Assembly: GCA_013176395.1 (NCBI GenBank)
Contig: JABMLP010000028.1
Span: 186,001 to 250,000, forward strand
DNA: 64,000 bases
DNA from: Venturia oleaginea
Taxonomy: Eukaryota > Ascomycota > Dothideomycetes > Venturiales > Venturiaceae
Direction of reading: 5' to 3'
Below the pieces are notes generated by a model that was not told where the DNA came from, made no database searches, and saw nothing but the letters and a program-made list of their open reading frames with translations. Every line of letters starts with the position of its first letter. The first letter of the stretch is position 1. This document shows, one piece after another, positions 53,922 to 64,000 of the stretch. Made by a program: the position numbers and the translations under genes.

Positions 53922-55537
53922 ATGTCTAAGTTGGAGCAAATTCACAATCGCGACCAGGAGATCGATATCGAGAAGAGAGATGCCTCTGGATCTCGAACTT
54001 CCATCGATCAAGTCAGCGAGGTCGCCCAACTCTCATTATGGAAACGAATGGCACAATCAGGCATCGAAATGCGCGGTGTTGAGCCGGTACCAATAGAGGA
54101 ACGGAATGACAGACATGGACTCAATGTCTTCACCATGTGGTGGAGTATCAGTCTTACCCTTCTCGCGTAAGCATTTCCAAAGCTACAACTATGCTTCTAC
54201 TTTCCTAACGCACTATAGTGTAACTACTGGACTGGTAGGAACGCTCTACGACGGACTCAGTCTACAGGCAGCAAGTCTAACAATCTTGTTCTTTACGCTT
54301 CTTGCGGCGATACCGCCTGCCTCTTTGGGAACATTGGGACCACAGACTGGCATGCGACAAATCGTTCAGGCTAGATATTCGTTCGGTCTTTACGCTGTTA
54401 CGGTTGTGGCGCTCTTCAACTTGGCGACGACGACTGGGTGGTGTATCATCAGCACCATCGTCGCTGGTCAGACTTTATCTGCTGTCAGTGGTGGGTCTTT
54501 GAGTTGGAATTTGGGTATTGTTATTATTGCGTTGATTGCGCTCCTCATTGCGTTTTTGGGATATCGAGTCGTGCATCAGTATGAACGGTGGTGTTGGATT
54601 CCTGCACTGATCGCTATTACGATCACCGTTGGATGTGGTGGGCATTTGCTAAAAGAGCAAGCACCGACCGAACCGGCTACTGCGGCTGGTGTGTTGACAT
54701 TTGGGTGTGTGGTCACGAGTTTTACGTTGACGTGGGCGTTAATGGCGAGTGATTTTTCCGTGTACACACATTCAAGTGTTTCGAAGTGAGTCGCCCCATC
54801 TCTCAAACACTTAATCGATATCATAACGAACCAACAACAGAACTCGCATCTTCCTCTCCATCTACAGCGGTCTCGTCATCCCAGGTATTCCCCTCATGAT
54901 CCTCGGTGCCGCAATCGGTGGCGCCATTCCCTCCATCCCAGACCTAGCAGAAGCATTCGACACAGGCTCAACCGGCGGCGCCATGCTCTTCATGCTCAAA
55001 TCATCCAACGTCGACGGTTTCGGCAAATTCATTGCTGTCATCCTCGCTTTCACACTTCTAGGAAATTTAGCAGGAACAATCTACTCCATCTCAATCCAAT
55101 TCCAATGTCTCCTCCCCATCTTCACGCGCGTCCCCCGCTGGGTTTTCTCCATCCTCATTTCCGCCATCATCATCGCCGCTGCTATTCCAATTAGCAAGAG
55201 TCTCGCTACCGCTTTGGAAAACTTTTTGGCGTTGATTGCGTATTGGGGGGCTGTTTATATCGCTGTCGTTTCTGTAGAGCATCTGGCCTTTCGAAAAAGC
55301 GCTGCTGCGTATGATCCGATTATCTGGAATGATGGGGGAAAATTACCGATGGGATTAGCGGCTGTGGGAGCGACTACAGTGCCTTTTGCATTGATTGTGC
55401 CGTGTATGGATGTGACGTGGTATACAGGACCTATTGCGCAGATGACGGGGGATATCGGGTTTGAAGTTGGGAGTGTTTTGGCTGTATTGCTTTATGTGCC
55501 TTTGAGATGGGTGGAGATGAAGTGGAGTGGTCGTTGA
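53922..55537 (+). CDS. NCS1 purine-cytosine-type permease, 502 aa
   Basis: Model: join(53922-54166, 54219-54785, 54841-55537), introns of 52 and 55 bp, 503 codons with stop. After a charged N-terminus come WWSISLTLLAVTTGLVGTLY and GPQTGMRQIVQARYSFG, typical of the nucleobase-cation-symporter-1 family (Fcy2/FcyB, Tpn1), then about 12 hydrophobic helices. The loop DFSVYTHSSVSKTRIF is also family-typical. Intact. It would take up a nucleobase, vitamin or related heterocycle with protons at the plasma membrane. Its place at the edge of the P450/dioxygenase/hydrolase group suggests uptake of the pathway substrate. Confidence 0.92.
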
Positions 55538-56877
55538 TGTTTATAGTTACTTGGATAATGTCTTCGCGGAGAGATTTGATGGTTTGTATATACCCTAATT
55601 TGTCCTGATCAAAGAATTGCCCGTCGACGGCGCAATCCTGACTCCTAAGATGACGAAAATAGTTACGAGGATTGTCATCGCGGTTAAAAGGAGTTTGTGG
55701 ATTCCAACCCGAATAGAGACCTCTTTGTTGAAGACTCCCCCAACCTCCGCGCAACACGTTGGATCCGTGAGAGGATTCCGACGACAGTTTAATCTAACAG
55801 TCAAAGGATCATAAAGGCAGAGCTCTTCGCATCTCCTTCCTGGCGGTAATCTTATTGTCTCGGGCGGAGAGAGAACAAAAAGCCGAAAAACAAAGAGGAT
55901 GTCCATATATATCTCAACCAAAACACGCACATATGGGATACACAACGCATATATAAACTCCAATACCAAAACAAGAGATAACGACCCCATTCCCAACTGA
56001 GAAAAATACAAAAGACTAGATTTCGTTTTAATTTTCGCAGCTACGTTCTTTCTTTCTTTCTTTCATCTCCCTTTCTTACTCCTTTCTTTCCTTCTCCTGA
56101 GATGGGGAGGAAGGGGGAGGTTTCAGAGGGTGGTGAGAATTAAGCGATTTGAGATACTAGAAGTTCCCGCGTCGATTAAGAGATATGAGGGAGATGGGAG
56201 AATGGAATGAGAGGAACGACAATAATATCCGGGTTATCAAACGTTTTTTAATTGGGATCTTTGATGTGGGTATTGCGTTTGGATCTTCGGTGGACGGTAC
56301 TGGATCTGTTTTGGAACTGTTGATGTGGTTTTGATACTTTGAGAGGTGGGTTTTAGTGTTATGGGTGTAGGGATACGGATATACGTGCTGTATTGATGTT
56401 TGATGACACGGATGGTGTAGTTTATGTATGGATATACTCTGTGCAGCGGCGGGGCATCGCTGGTGGTTACAAAGTTTTGAGGTCCACGATTACCTGATTT
56501 CACTGATGTCGTAGTTTAGGTTGGTTAAGTGAATGGGGAGGCGAGGTCAGTAGATTGTGTGGTGTATGTGGTAGAAGGCTGTGGTGGTTGTGGAGGTAAA
56601 GGCGGTTTGAACGAAGTCTGGTGTTAGATTTAATTTATTGAGGCTTATGGCTCGGTAATGTGGACTCATGACGACAGGCATTGAGAAAGGATCGAATTCC
56701 CAACTTGTTTGTGATATTATTCCGTAGATGGACGGAGATATTGAGAGAGAATAGTTGATTTTGTAAATGTTGGCGAAATTAGTGGATCGTCTTTCAAAGA
56801 CTGTGGATCTAGCTCTTATAAAGTATTAGACGACTCCGAAGTGGAGATTATTCAGATTAATCAAAATCGCAGACCTC
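55538..56877. other. Intergenic; TTTC microsatellite
   Basis: No convincing gene. A minus-strand 138-codon frame (55595-56011) has two hydrophobic segments but no family match. 56046-56100 is a TTTC/CTTT microsatellite followed by GGGAGG-type purine repeats. Confidence 0.45.
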
Positions 56878-59106
56878 CTATTGCTTCTCAATCTCAGCAC
56901 TTGTCTTCGTGCATTTCTTCAAGAACTCATCTGTTGACAATTCTCCTCTTGTGGAGTACTTCGCCCTCAATACCTCCTCTACCACGATCCGCAACGCTTG
57001 GACCCCACCCAAAGGTTTGATCTCCCACTTCTCTCCGTTCCTGACATTGAAGAGTATGATCCGGGGTGGACTGCCGCCCTTTGTTCTACACCAAAGGTAC
57101 GCATAGACACACGCTTGAATGACGTGCTCGACTGAGAGCATCGAAACAAACTTGATCTCCCAGATCGATACTGGCATTCCATCATCAGGCTCGGTCGAGG
57201 ATGTTTTGGACCTTGCCTTTGATTTGAACTTTTTGTCGTAGAGCACAATGTCAGCTCTTCCTGAAAGGCAAGTCTTCTGAATTTTACCCCCAGGCGACTC
57301 CTCAACCAGAAATTCCTCCTCTTTCAATTTGACCTCGAAATTTAAGTGCTTTTTTTCGTGCACGAATTGTTCGACGAGTCGATACCTCGCGGCAGACAGG
57401 TATGGGCCTAGCCAGTCAAACTTGTGACCAATCATTTGCATCCTTCTTGACTTGTATCCAGATGTCTGAGCTTCATAATCACAGGCCTCTTCACACAGCC
57501 ATGCAGCTAATGCTTCAGTGCCCACGGGAACGTCGGGAACCGTTTTCCGGGGTGTGAAGCCGAGAGTCGTGAGCGTCCCCAATAGAGACAGCTCATATGC
57601 GGCTACAACAGCCAAGCCGTTCAAATCGCTCACAGCCTCGTAGTGCTGCTTGGCTTCGTGAGTTAGAACTTTATCTGGGGCGTCGATATGCTGATGCTCT
57701 GGCAGAGGCGATGCAAGGATTTTGATATCAAGATACGTCTTGCAGATCTCGTCCAGAATTTCGTTGGAAACGTGTCGCACAATTTGTGAGGCAAAGGTCT
57801 TCTTGGAGAGGAGGAGACCGAGCTGGATCGGGCGACTAACAGGATCGGGTTCTTGTATGTCTGTGGAGGAAAGTTCGATGACATGGGCAGTTTGGTACAG
57901 TTCGTCTGTATCGATGAAAGGCATAGGACGTTCTGCACTGTGGTGAAGGACAACCAGTTGCTGTCGAGCTCGCGTAAGCGCGACGAACGTGGTATTGGGA
58001 CAAGAGTCATCTGGAAGATCTCGGGCGAGAAATCTGAAATAGCTTGCATCTACGCCACAGACAATGACTAGATCGCGTTCACTTCCCTTGAACTGATGGT
58101 AAGTGGTAACACAAATCTTACCATTGATGACTTCATCTTGGAGACTGACTTCATCCGAGATTGAGACAGCAACGGGAAGCTTGTAGCGCTCTGACAGGAG
58201 ATTGGTCAAATTGGAAAGCGCTATGTTTGACCTCACATGGGGAGCAATGATAGCAGTTCGCTCTGGGCCATATTTCTCAATCAGCGGCACCAGTTCATGA
58301 GCGAAATCTGTCACTTGGCCCAACATGTCTCCATGCATGTAGATTGGCTTTGGCCCGTCATGTGAGCCTGTAATATATTCTTCGCCATTGAGAAACACTT
58401 TATTGACGAAATCCGTGTTTTGGCGGCTGAGACGAAAGCTTTTACTGAGAGGTAAGTGAGTCCAAGGGTATGGAGAAAGAGAGTCCATGATAGAAGGTGC
58501 GAGGCTTAGAAAGCGGGCATCAGAACCACGAAACTGGTAGATAGCCTGTCTTTCATCTCCCAAACACACAATCTGCGGCGCCTTTGCCCCTGCTGCTCGA
58601 ATTACTGCTGACACGAAGGCATTAATAAGCCAGAAGAGATCGTCGGTGCAGTCTTGCAGCTCGTCTAGGATGATCAGATCGTACAATTCGCCTCTCCAAG
58701 CAGGGAGTGTTTTTGCCTTGCGAAGCTTGCCCAATATGGAATCGTTGTGTACTGTTGAAGAGAATATTTTGCCGGCCAGTGCATGAAATGTAAACACGTC
58801 ACAGGCTGAGTGACGGTCCAACCGGCGAGCTGTCTCCTGCTGTAGACGTTTTGAGTACGTGATAACTGCAATACGTAGGTTTGGATTGGCCGCCACGATA
58901 GCCTCAGCTGTGGCCGTTTTCCCCGAGCCAGGCCGAGCGCAGACCACAACATTTTGGGTTTGAGAGAGCTTGACAATTGCATGCTGCTCCGGTGAAGGAA
59001 CGAAGGGCTTACGAAGCTCGAATTTCTTGCCACCTGACGCGGAATGGCTTTTCGTGCAACACGAATGAAAATTGACCGACTTAGACGCTCGTATGAAAGA
59101 TGCGAT
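56878..59106 (-). CDS. UvrD-type SF1 helicase fused to a PD-(D/E)XK nuclease domain
   Basis: Open frame of 742 residues (59106-56878). Its true 5' end is unresolved: 59109 is TAG, and an upstream exon near 59204-59417 (KALDVDIMESAAACSCWIQ) probably joins by a GT-AG intron. Helicase motifs: I ARPGSGKTATAEA, Ia AVITYSK, II LIILDELQDC, III LGDERQAIYQFRGS, V TTYHQFKGSERDLVIV, VI FVALTRARQQLVV. The C-terminal third holds SGRADIVLYDKK, then VSIWEIKF and QACVYAYLW, the Asp, Glu-x-Lys and Gln-x(3)-Tyr pattern of Cas4/RecB-like nucleases. A coupled helicase-nuclease points to DNA end processing or genome defence; the cellular role is unknown. No break is visible in the frame. Confidence 0.85.
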   Translation of the reverse strand: MASFIRASKSVNFHSCCTKSHSASGGKKFELRKPFVPSPEQHAIVKLSQTQNVVVCARPGSGKTATAEAIVAANPNLRIAVITYSKRLQQETARRLDRHSACDVFTFHALAGKIFSSTVHNDSILGKLRKAKTLPAWRGELYDLIILDELQDCTDDLFWLINAFVSAVIRAAGAKAPQIVCLGDERQAIYQFRGSDARFLSLAPSIMDSLSPYPWTHLPLSKSFRLSRQNTDFVNKVFLNGEEYITGSHDGPKPIYMHGDMLGQVTDFAHELVPLIEKYGPERTAIIAPHVRSNIALSNLTNLLSERYKLPVAVSISDEVSLQDEVINGKICVTTYHQFKGSERDLVIVCGVDASYFRFLARDLPDDSCPNTTFVALTRARQQLVVLHHSAERPMPFIDTDELYQTAHVIELSSTDIQEPDPVSRPIQLGLLLSKKTFASQIVRHVSNEILDEICKTYLDIKILASPLPEHQHIDAPDKVLTHEAKQHYEAVSDLNGLAVVAAYELSLLGTLTTLGFTPRKTVPDVPVGTEALAAWLCEEACDYEAQTSGYKSRRMQMIGHKFDWLGPYLSAARYRLVEQFVHEKKHLNFEVKLKEEEFLVEESPGGKIQKTCLSGRADIVLYDKKFKSKARSKTSSTEPDDGMPVSIWEIKFVSMLSVEHVIQACVYAYLWCRTKGGSPPRIILFNVRNGEKWEIKPLGGVQALRIVVEEVLRAKYSTRGELSTDEFLKKCTKTSAEIEKQ

Positions 59107-60353
59107 CTAAATGATATCGTCAGCCGCATTCAGTACATGCAATAAGTGAGAGGAGATATGGTGGAGGAGAGAATGAAATACCGAAGAGCTAACTTACATT
59201 GGATCCAACACGAGCACGCGGCAGCAGACTCCATAATGTCGACATCCAAAGCTTTCCAAAAGAATGAGCGTTTGGATTGAGGGAGATCTGATAGCGGCGC
59301 AAGTTTCGTCTCGAAAAGAGGCAGTGGCTGGCTGATACTGAATTTGTTTCGAAGGACGAACTGATTGTACTTCGGGAGAGAAACCGGAGACGCGTCTCCA
59401 GATGGTTTTATGGGCAAAGTGCGAGAGTTTGAACAGCCATCATGAGCCTTTCAATGAGTGATGGCTCGTAGAAGAAATGATGATAAATGGTTAGTTGTTG
59501 TTGTTGTTGCATAGAGAAAAAAATGGAAACGAGAATTCATCTAGTGTCGATCATCAGGAAACTCCCACGCTGATCATTAATGCATCTCCCTCCTTCATCA
59601 CACATCAACCAAGACATTTTTCTACGACTCTGGAATGGCCGGACTCTGGATCTTGGTGCCACTGGTGGTCATTCCCTTGGTCTTCCTGCTTGGTAGAACC
59701 CCCCTTGACCCATAATCATAGCAGAACTGACCATCTAGCTTGGCTTGTCCTTTCGTCGTGTTTGGGAAGCTCAGTACGAAGCAGAGTGTCTCGGTCGTCT
59801 GTCACAGGGCAGCAGCCATCATTCGGTCGCAACTATGCCATGAACTTGAGTTCTGGTTCGGGTCCTGGTGGTTGGGAGAGTATTGAGATGGAAAACATGC
59901 TCAACCCTGAGGACGAATTCGATGATCCGCGACGGTAGCCTCACTGGATATACCGGAAGAAAATCATAATATGGTTAGGTTCTCGCAGTTCTTCTGAGGT
60001 GTACTGGGAAGAACTGGCACACATCTCATTCCAGATCGCATTGCATCTTCTCCACCGGGGCTTCGACGAACATTTCAGAATTCATTGGCCATGATTGCTC
60101 TGGATGTCCACGAGGTTGGAACGAGCTACGAGGGATTTGAACCAGATCCCCGGTTGCAAAGGCCTGTTAAACTATCACATGGCACCGCAGAATAGGTAAG
60201 AATGGGCCTCCCAGGTTATTAAGTTCAGAGCTGAAATCCGTCTCAAGTCTCCTGGTTATGGTCTCAGAATAAGAATCAATATTGAATCAGTCCCCTCCAT
60301 TGTTCTTTACTCATCGTTCGACATCACAGAGCTTGACATTACACTGACACTAA
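59107..60353. other. Helicase 5' region and intergenic
   Basis: 59117-59420 (minus) probably includes a 5' exon and intron of the helicase gene (donor GTAAGTTAG at about 59204). A plus-strand ATG at 59635 opens MAGLWILVPLVVIPLVFLLG, a single hydrophobic helix, with a possible intron after it and GGWESIEMENML further on in another frame; a small membrane protein is possible but not established. 59940-60350 is noncoding. Confidence 0.4.
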
Positions 60354-60398
60354 GGGGGTGTTCGAGAACTCTATGCAATATGCAAATATGGAGATTTT
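60354..60398 (+). repeat. Harbinger left terminal inverted repeat
   Basis: 45 bp, exactly the reverse complement of 63855-63899. TAA target duplication lies immediately outside. Confidence 0.97.
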
Positions 60399-60619
60399 CT
60401 GCATATGGCCTCGAGATTAGCGACGTGTTCGAGAGTTTTTTAGCCCCAATATGCAAAATATGTAATATGCAGAATATGTAGAATTCAGCGCGGCTATTTG
60501 ACTGCAGCCAATCAGTGCTCCATATGAAATCTGCATATTCTATTCGACCTTTTTGGCTATGCCAATATGCACCAAAAATTCTGCCAGATCGCCGTGCAAC
60601 ACCTTAAAAACCACACATT

Positions 60620-61927
60620 ATGAGCAACTGCAACAGCCCACCTACCGACGAGTCTGATTATGATGAGAGGGAGGCAGTGATCGATGAGGTCATCCAGTAT
60701 ATTCTGCGCAATGAGGTCGGCAAATTCGAGCGTGCGGAGACTCGTATTGAGCGTGGGAGGCGGCGGGCCTTGCGGAGACGCCGCAATCGAATACAGCAGT
60801 TCACCGACCCTGGCTATGCGAATGCACTTATAGCGGAGCTGTTACAAGGTCATCCAGAGACTCTACGTACAGAGACACGACTTACCCGGTACCTATTCGA
60901 GTCACTTACGAAGTGGCTCAAGGACAACACCAAGCTCGAGAGGTCGCGACATGTCGGCGTGGATGCCAAACTCGGAATCTTCTTGTATATAGCCGGCTCA
61001 GGGTGTCCAATGCGAACTGCCGGGGCTCACTGGAAGCTTGGTGTCAGCCAAGTATCGACATTCTTCCACGAAGTACTGAATGCCTTGGTGAAACTAGCAG
61101 CTCATAATATCAAAATGTACGAACCTGACGAGGACATTCCGATCCCAGCGAAGATTCTGGAGCTGCCGGGCAAGATGTCACCCTATTTCGACGATTGTAT
61201 CGGTGCTGTAGACGGGACCTTGATATATTGTTCCGTGAAGGGCAAAGATCGCGACCGAGATGGTAAGGATAGCGCTTTTCGTTATCGCAAAAGCTTCCTT
61301 GCGCAGAATGTCCTCGGGGTTGTAGATTTCGATATGAACTTCAAGTTGGTGTACGGAGGATGGGAGGGAACCGCTCATGACGCGACTGTGTTCAATGCTG
61401 CTCGTCAAGAAGGCCTAATGAATTCGCCTCGCGGTAGGTTTTGGTTAGCAAATGCTGGATACTCGAAAAAGGATGGCTATGGTGGCTTACTTCTTGCGCC
61501 GTACATACGGACTCGCTATCATCTTGCAGAATGGAGAAAAGGCATCAAGAAACCACAGAACAAAGAGGAGTTGTTCAATCTACGACACGCGAAGCTTCGC
61601 AACGTGGTGGAGAGGGTGTACGGTGTACTGAAAAGCCGATTCCAGATATTCCGAACAGCTCGTGATGGCATCAGCTTAAAGACTTAAACCAAGATTGTAT
61701 ACGCCCTATCCGCAGTTCATAACTGGATCAATGGCCATGGAGGCAAGCTGAAGAAGGAGTGGAGGAAGCTCAAAGATGCGAGGCCTGGCACAGAGGCGGC
61801 GAAGTTGTATGAGGAGATACTCGTCGAGAGAGCCGTAGCTCAGCAGATTAGCGCTCCTCAAGCTGAGTTTTGGAGTGACATTGACGCTACTGCAATGGGA
61901 CGTCAAGTGCACAAAAATGACAGATAG
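60620..61927 (+). pseudogene. Harbinger DDE_Tnp_4 transposase with stop and catalytic change
   Basis: ATG at 60620 (MSNCNSPPTDE), 435 codons if the TAA at 61685-61687 is read through. The stop falls in SLKT-stop-TKIVYALSAVHNWI where the family has Gln (CAA to TAA). The DDE domain shows the first Asp in IGAVDGTLIYCS, and the Glu region in LRHAKLRNVVERVYGVLKSRF. The block that should read LADAGY, the second catalytic Asp, reads LANAGY (Asn). So two independent lesions make activity unlikely; the terminal repeats remain perfect, so the element may still move if another copy supplies transposase. Confidence 0.92.
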
Positions 61928-62639
61928 AATAGCCACGGAGATTTGGGATACTTATCAGCTAGTTCTCCAGGAAAGAGGCCGTCGCAGTGAGCCTCCAGAG
62001 CGGCAGAGTCGTCTGGAATAGATAATATAGAGGAGGACGATGTGGATGAAGAGTAATATGTATAGTTACGAAGTTTGTTGTCAAGAGTCGGAGCTAAGGT
62101 TGTAAACACACGTTTTTTGAATATATTCCGGTCAACTTTTGGACAAGAACTGAGGTCTATATACAATCCTTTCTACACCAACGCCACCACCTTCAATTCA
62201 GGCGATTGTAGGCTCAAAACAACCGGGAAGTTATAAAAATTCTAAGTACTTAACAGTATTAAGTTCTGTTTGGGCTATCTCTAACGATAAGCTTAGGAGT
62301 AACGTGTATTCTGTTGTGGTAAAATATGGGAAAATAACAGGGTTTAACTCAGGGTATAGTATCCGAGCGCCGGACGGTCTATTCTAATACCTCAACTTCA
62401 GAGCTAGCTGGAGTGAGTAGCACCTTACCGTTTTAGGCAAAATATTATTTATTAAGAAGCCCTGCAAACGCTGAATGCAACGCATTCAAAATCATTATAA
62501 TCCGATCAGTACGAGGTTACTGAACAGGGGCGGGAAGTAGACGACCATTTTGACAACAGGTAAGGCTGAAGATCCCGCCTTGCAGCCGTTAGGGTCTAAA
62601 CAACACCTCGAATTCCAGCAATCTTCCTAATAACGCAAC

Positions 62640-63603
62640 CTACAAAAGGTCAATTCGCCTAACATTGGTATTAAAAGATGCGCAACACTTGGAAACGATG
62701 GCATCCATATTCTCTGGTAGCTTTGACTTGAAGCGGAAGCACTCTCTGTACTTCTTATAGTGTGCCTTCATCGTCTCTACGTCATTCACAAGGACACCTG
62801 GCTCGACGTGAGGATAATCGCGAAGAACGCCATTCTCGCGAGTCCCATTTCGAGTCCACCCAGAGCAGTGACCCGGGTTGCCGTAGTGAGCGCAATATGC
62901 ATTCCAACTGTTCTTTATCGTCTGCCACTTGCTAACCAGTCTCTCTTTTGTCATAGGCGGAGCTGCCGGGTTTGTCTGCGCTTGATCTACTCCAATACAA
63001 GCGTTATCGTATGCCTCATCCTTCCAAGAAGCGCCATTCTGTAGACCACAGTTCTTTGACTCTACAAAGGAATCAATCATGGCAAGGAGGGTCGGTGATT
63101 TCCACGGATAATTCGCTTGCTTCTCCTTCTTTTTCGACGCTGACGACGAAGGCGTAGGCGTAGAACTCTCACTACGCGTAAGAGTCTTGTCTCTAGCCGC
63201 AAGGCTTCGAGCAGAAGTAGATTCGATTGTTGACCGCACTGAAACGCTTCTATCTCGTGGTTGTATACTTGGAGGTTTTATACTTAGAGGTTGTGTACTT
63301 GAAGGTTGTGTACTTGAAGGTTGTGTACTTGGAGGTGTAGGTGGAGGGAACGGCGATGTAGGACTATCGAGGGCGCTGGTAGGGTCCGGATAAGTCGACT
63401 GTAATGCTGGGTCTATTGCAGTATCTTCTTTGGCTTTCTTCTTATTCTTGCTAATACTTGGTATAGCAGTAGCAGCCCTTTTTCGAGGCTGTTTTTTGAG
63501 GCTCCTCCGCGGGCTTTTGGGAGCCAATTCCGGCGCCCTCTGGCGACGTAGAACGCCCGCCAGAGGGTACAGTTGGTTTGCGATCTCTAGAACGGCGGGT
63601 CAT
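62640..63603 (-). CDS. Harbinger second ORF: Myb/SANT-like DNA-binding protein
   Basis: A frame of 295 codons (63527-62640) holds a basic Pro/Ser/Thr-rich N-half with STQPSSTQPSSTQP repeats. A Myb_DNA-bind_3-like domain follows (PWKSPTLLAMIDSFVESKNCG, SWKDEAYDNACIGV, MTKERLVSKWQTIKNSWNAY). In this superfamily such a protein helps the transposase bind the ends. There is no ATG at the 5' end of this frame; the likely start MTRRSRDR at 63603 is in another frame, so a frameshift or small intron lies between about 63451 and 63527. Confidence 0.8.
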
Positions 63604-63854
63604 TGTATAATGCAACGTATGTAGTATGTCAAAAGTAACGATATTAGTGGTAGTAGTGATAGCTAATAACTCATCAGATTTTACCATGTTGACGCCACAA
63701 GTACGACACTAAGAAGCTAACTATCTACGCTCACCGCCGTAATGTACAGGGTATCAATTGGTCTATTTAATTCTACATATTCTAGCTGCATATTGCGCTT
63801 TTGAACACGTTAATGAATATGCGCGGCCAATATGCATTTTGAACGGCCGCGCTT

Positions 63855-63899
63855 AAAATCTCCATATTTGCATATTGCATAGAGTTCTCGAACACCCCC
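63855..63899 (-). repeat. Harbinger right terminal inverted repeat
   Basis: 45 bp, perfect inverse of the left repeat. TAA duplication at 63900-63902. Confidence 0.97.
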
Positions 63900-63902
63900 T
63901 AA

Positions 63903-64000
63903 GCTGCGCGCAAAAAGATCCTTCTCAAATTCAGGGTCGCCAAGAAGATTTAGCTGGCAAAAAGCGGACACGGCTTTCAATCCAAACCCATCGCACATTT
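63903..64000 (-). CDS. Partial minus-strand gene at the right edge
   Basis: A minus-strand frame entering from beyond the window reads MCDGFGLKAVSAFCQLNLLG and continues DPEFEKDLFARS up to the Harbinger insertion. On the other side of the element (60353 leftward) the frame would close within a few codons, so the transposon sits at or near the 3' end of this gene. The family is not recognised from so little sequence. Confidence 0.35.

Larger units (their letters stand above)
60354..63899 (+). mobile_element. PIF/Harbinger DNA transposon (3546 bp)
   Basis: Perfect 45-bp terminal inverted repeats (60354-60398 and 63855-63899, starting GGGGGTGTTCGAGAACTC) flanked by TAA duplications (60351-60353 and 63900-63902), the TWA target type of the superfamily. 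Just inside, the motif AATATGCA/TGCATATT recurs many times at both ends (probable transposase-binding sites). Two converging genes follow the superfamily plan: a DDE transposase (plus strand) and a Myb/SANT-like protein (minus strand). 61928-62639 between them is noncoding. Confidence 0.97.

Noticed and set aside
55595..56011. 138-codon minus-strand frame with hydrophobic segments
   Set aside because: It looks like the downstream region of the permease gene read backwards; composition is irregular and no family matches.
60111..60182. tRNA-like sequence on the minus strand with a B-box-like GGTTCAAATCC
   Set aside because: The acceptor strands do not pair and no anticodon stem forms, so it is not a tRNA gene.

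Overview
This window looks like nuclear DNA of a filamentous ascomycete (Pezizomycotina). Its protein-coding genes have short GT-AG introns of about 46-69 bp, it carries one intron-containing tRNA gene, and its gene set is typical of such fungi: Sen34, a cytochrome P450, an NCS1 permease, NACHT-WD40 and DUF3435 proteins. The transposon mix also fits (Fot1/pogo, Ty1-copia, Ty3-gypsy chromovirus, DIRS, PIF/Harbinger). I cannot name the species; a Leotiomycete-like fungus is a guess.

The left half (about 1-40 kb) is repeat-rich and gene-poor. It opens with a tiny DIRS derivative (1-260) whose two ends are identical to the ends of a full DIRS element at about 18168-24105. Next to it lies the broken 5' end of a DUF3435 gene (396-560). 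A 606-aa fungal hypothetical gene (3727-5662) and a DUF7770-like gene (6171-6870, minus) appear intact. Then come a kinase-like remnant with a 15-bp minisatellite, a Fot1/pogo element with TA duplication (9446-11277), a copia remnant with its LTR (12300-14067), and a decayed DCR2-type phosphoesterase (14720-16160). A DUF3435 tyrosine-recombinase gene (17085-25989), the family of Starship captains, is split by the DIRS element. After that come an older gypsy LTR and pol tail on the minus strand, a young full-length Ty3/gypsy chromovirus (27400-32977), and a 5'-truncated NACHT/WD40 gene with near-identical 42-aa repeats (32978-35329). The left half ends with a nested long inverted repeat (35576-36803), kinase and dynamin-like remnants, and an intron-containing tRNA-Val(AAC) gene (40063-40162, minus).

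The middle and right (about 40.8-59.4 kb) is ordinary gene space: a 226-aa unknown, a 769-aa nuclear-looking protein with PP1-docking-like motifs, and SEN34. A compact possible catabolic cluster follows: P450 and homogentisate-dioxygenase-like gene (divergent, sharing a promoter with a perfect 18-bp palindrome), a broken Zn2Cys6 regulator, an alpha/beta hydrolase and an NCS1 permease. The dioxygenase keeps the three iron ligands but has Gln where the catalytic His (His292 in the human enzyme) should be. Next is a UvrD-type SF1 helicase joined to a Cas4-like PD-(D/E)XK nuclease domain.

The right edge (60354-63899) is a PIF/Harbinger element with perfect 45-bp terminal repeats, TAA duplications and both expected genes. 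Its transposase is damaged (premature stop and an Asp-to-Asn change at a catalytic position). It sits in or next to a minus-strand gene that continues off the window.
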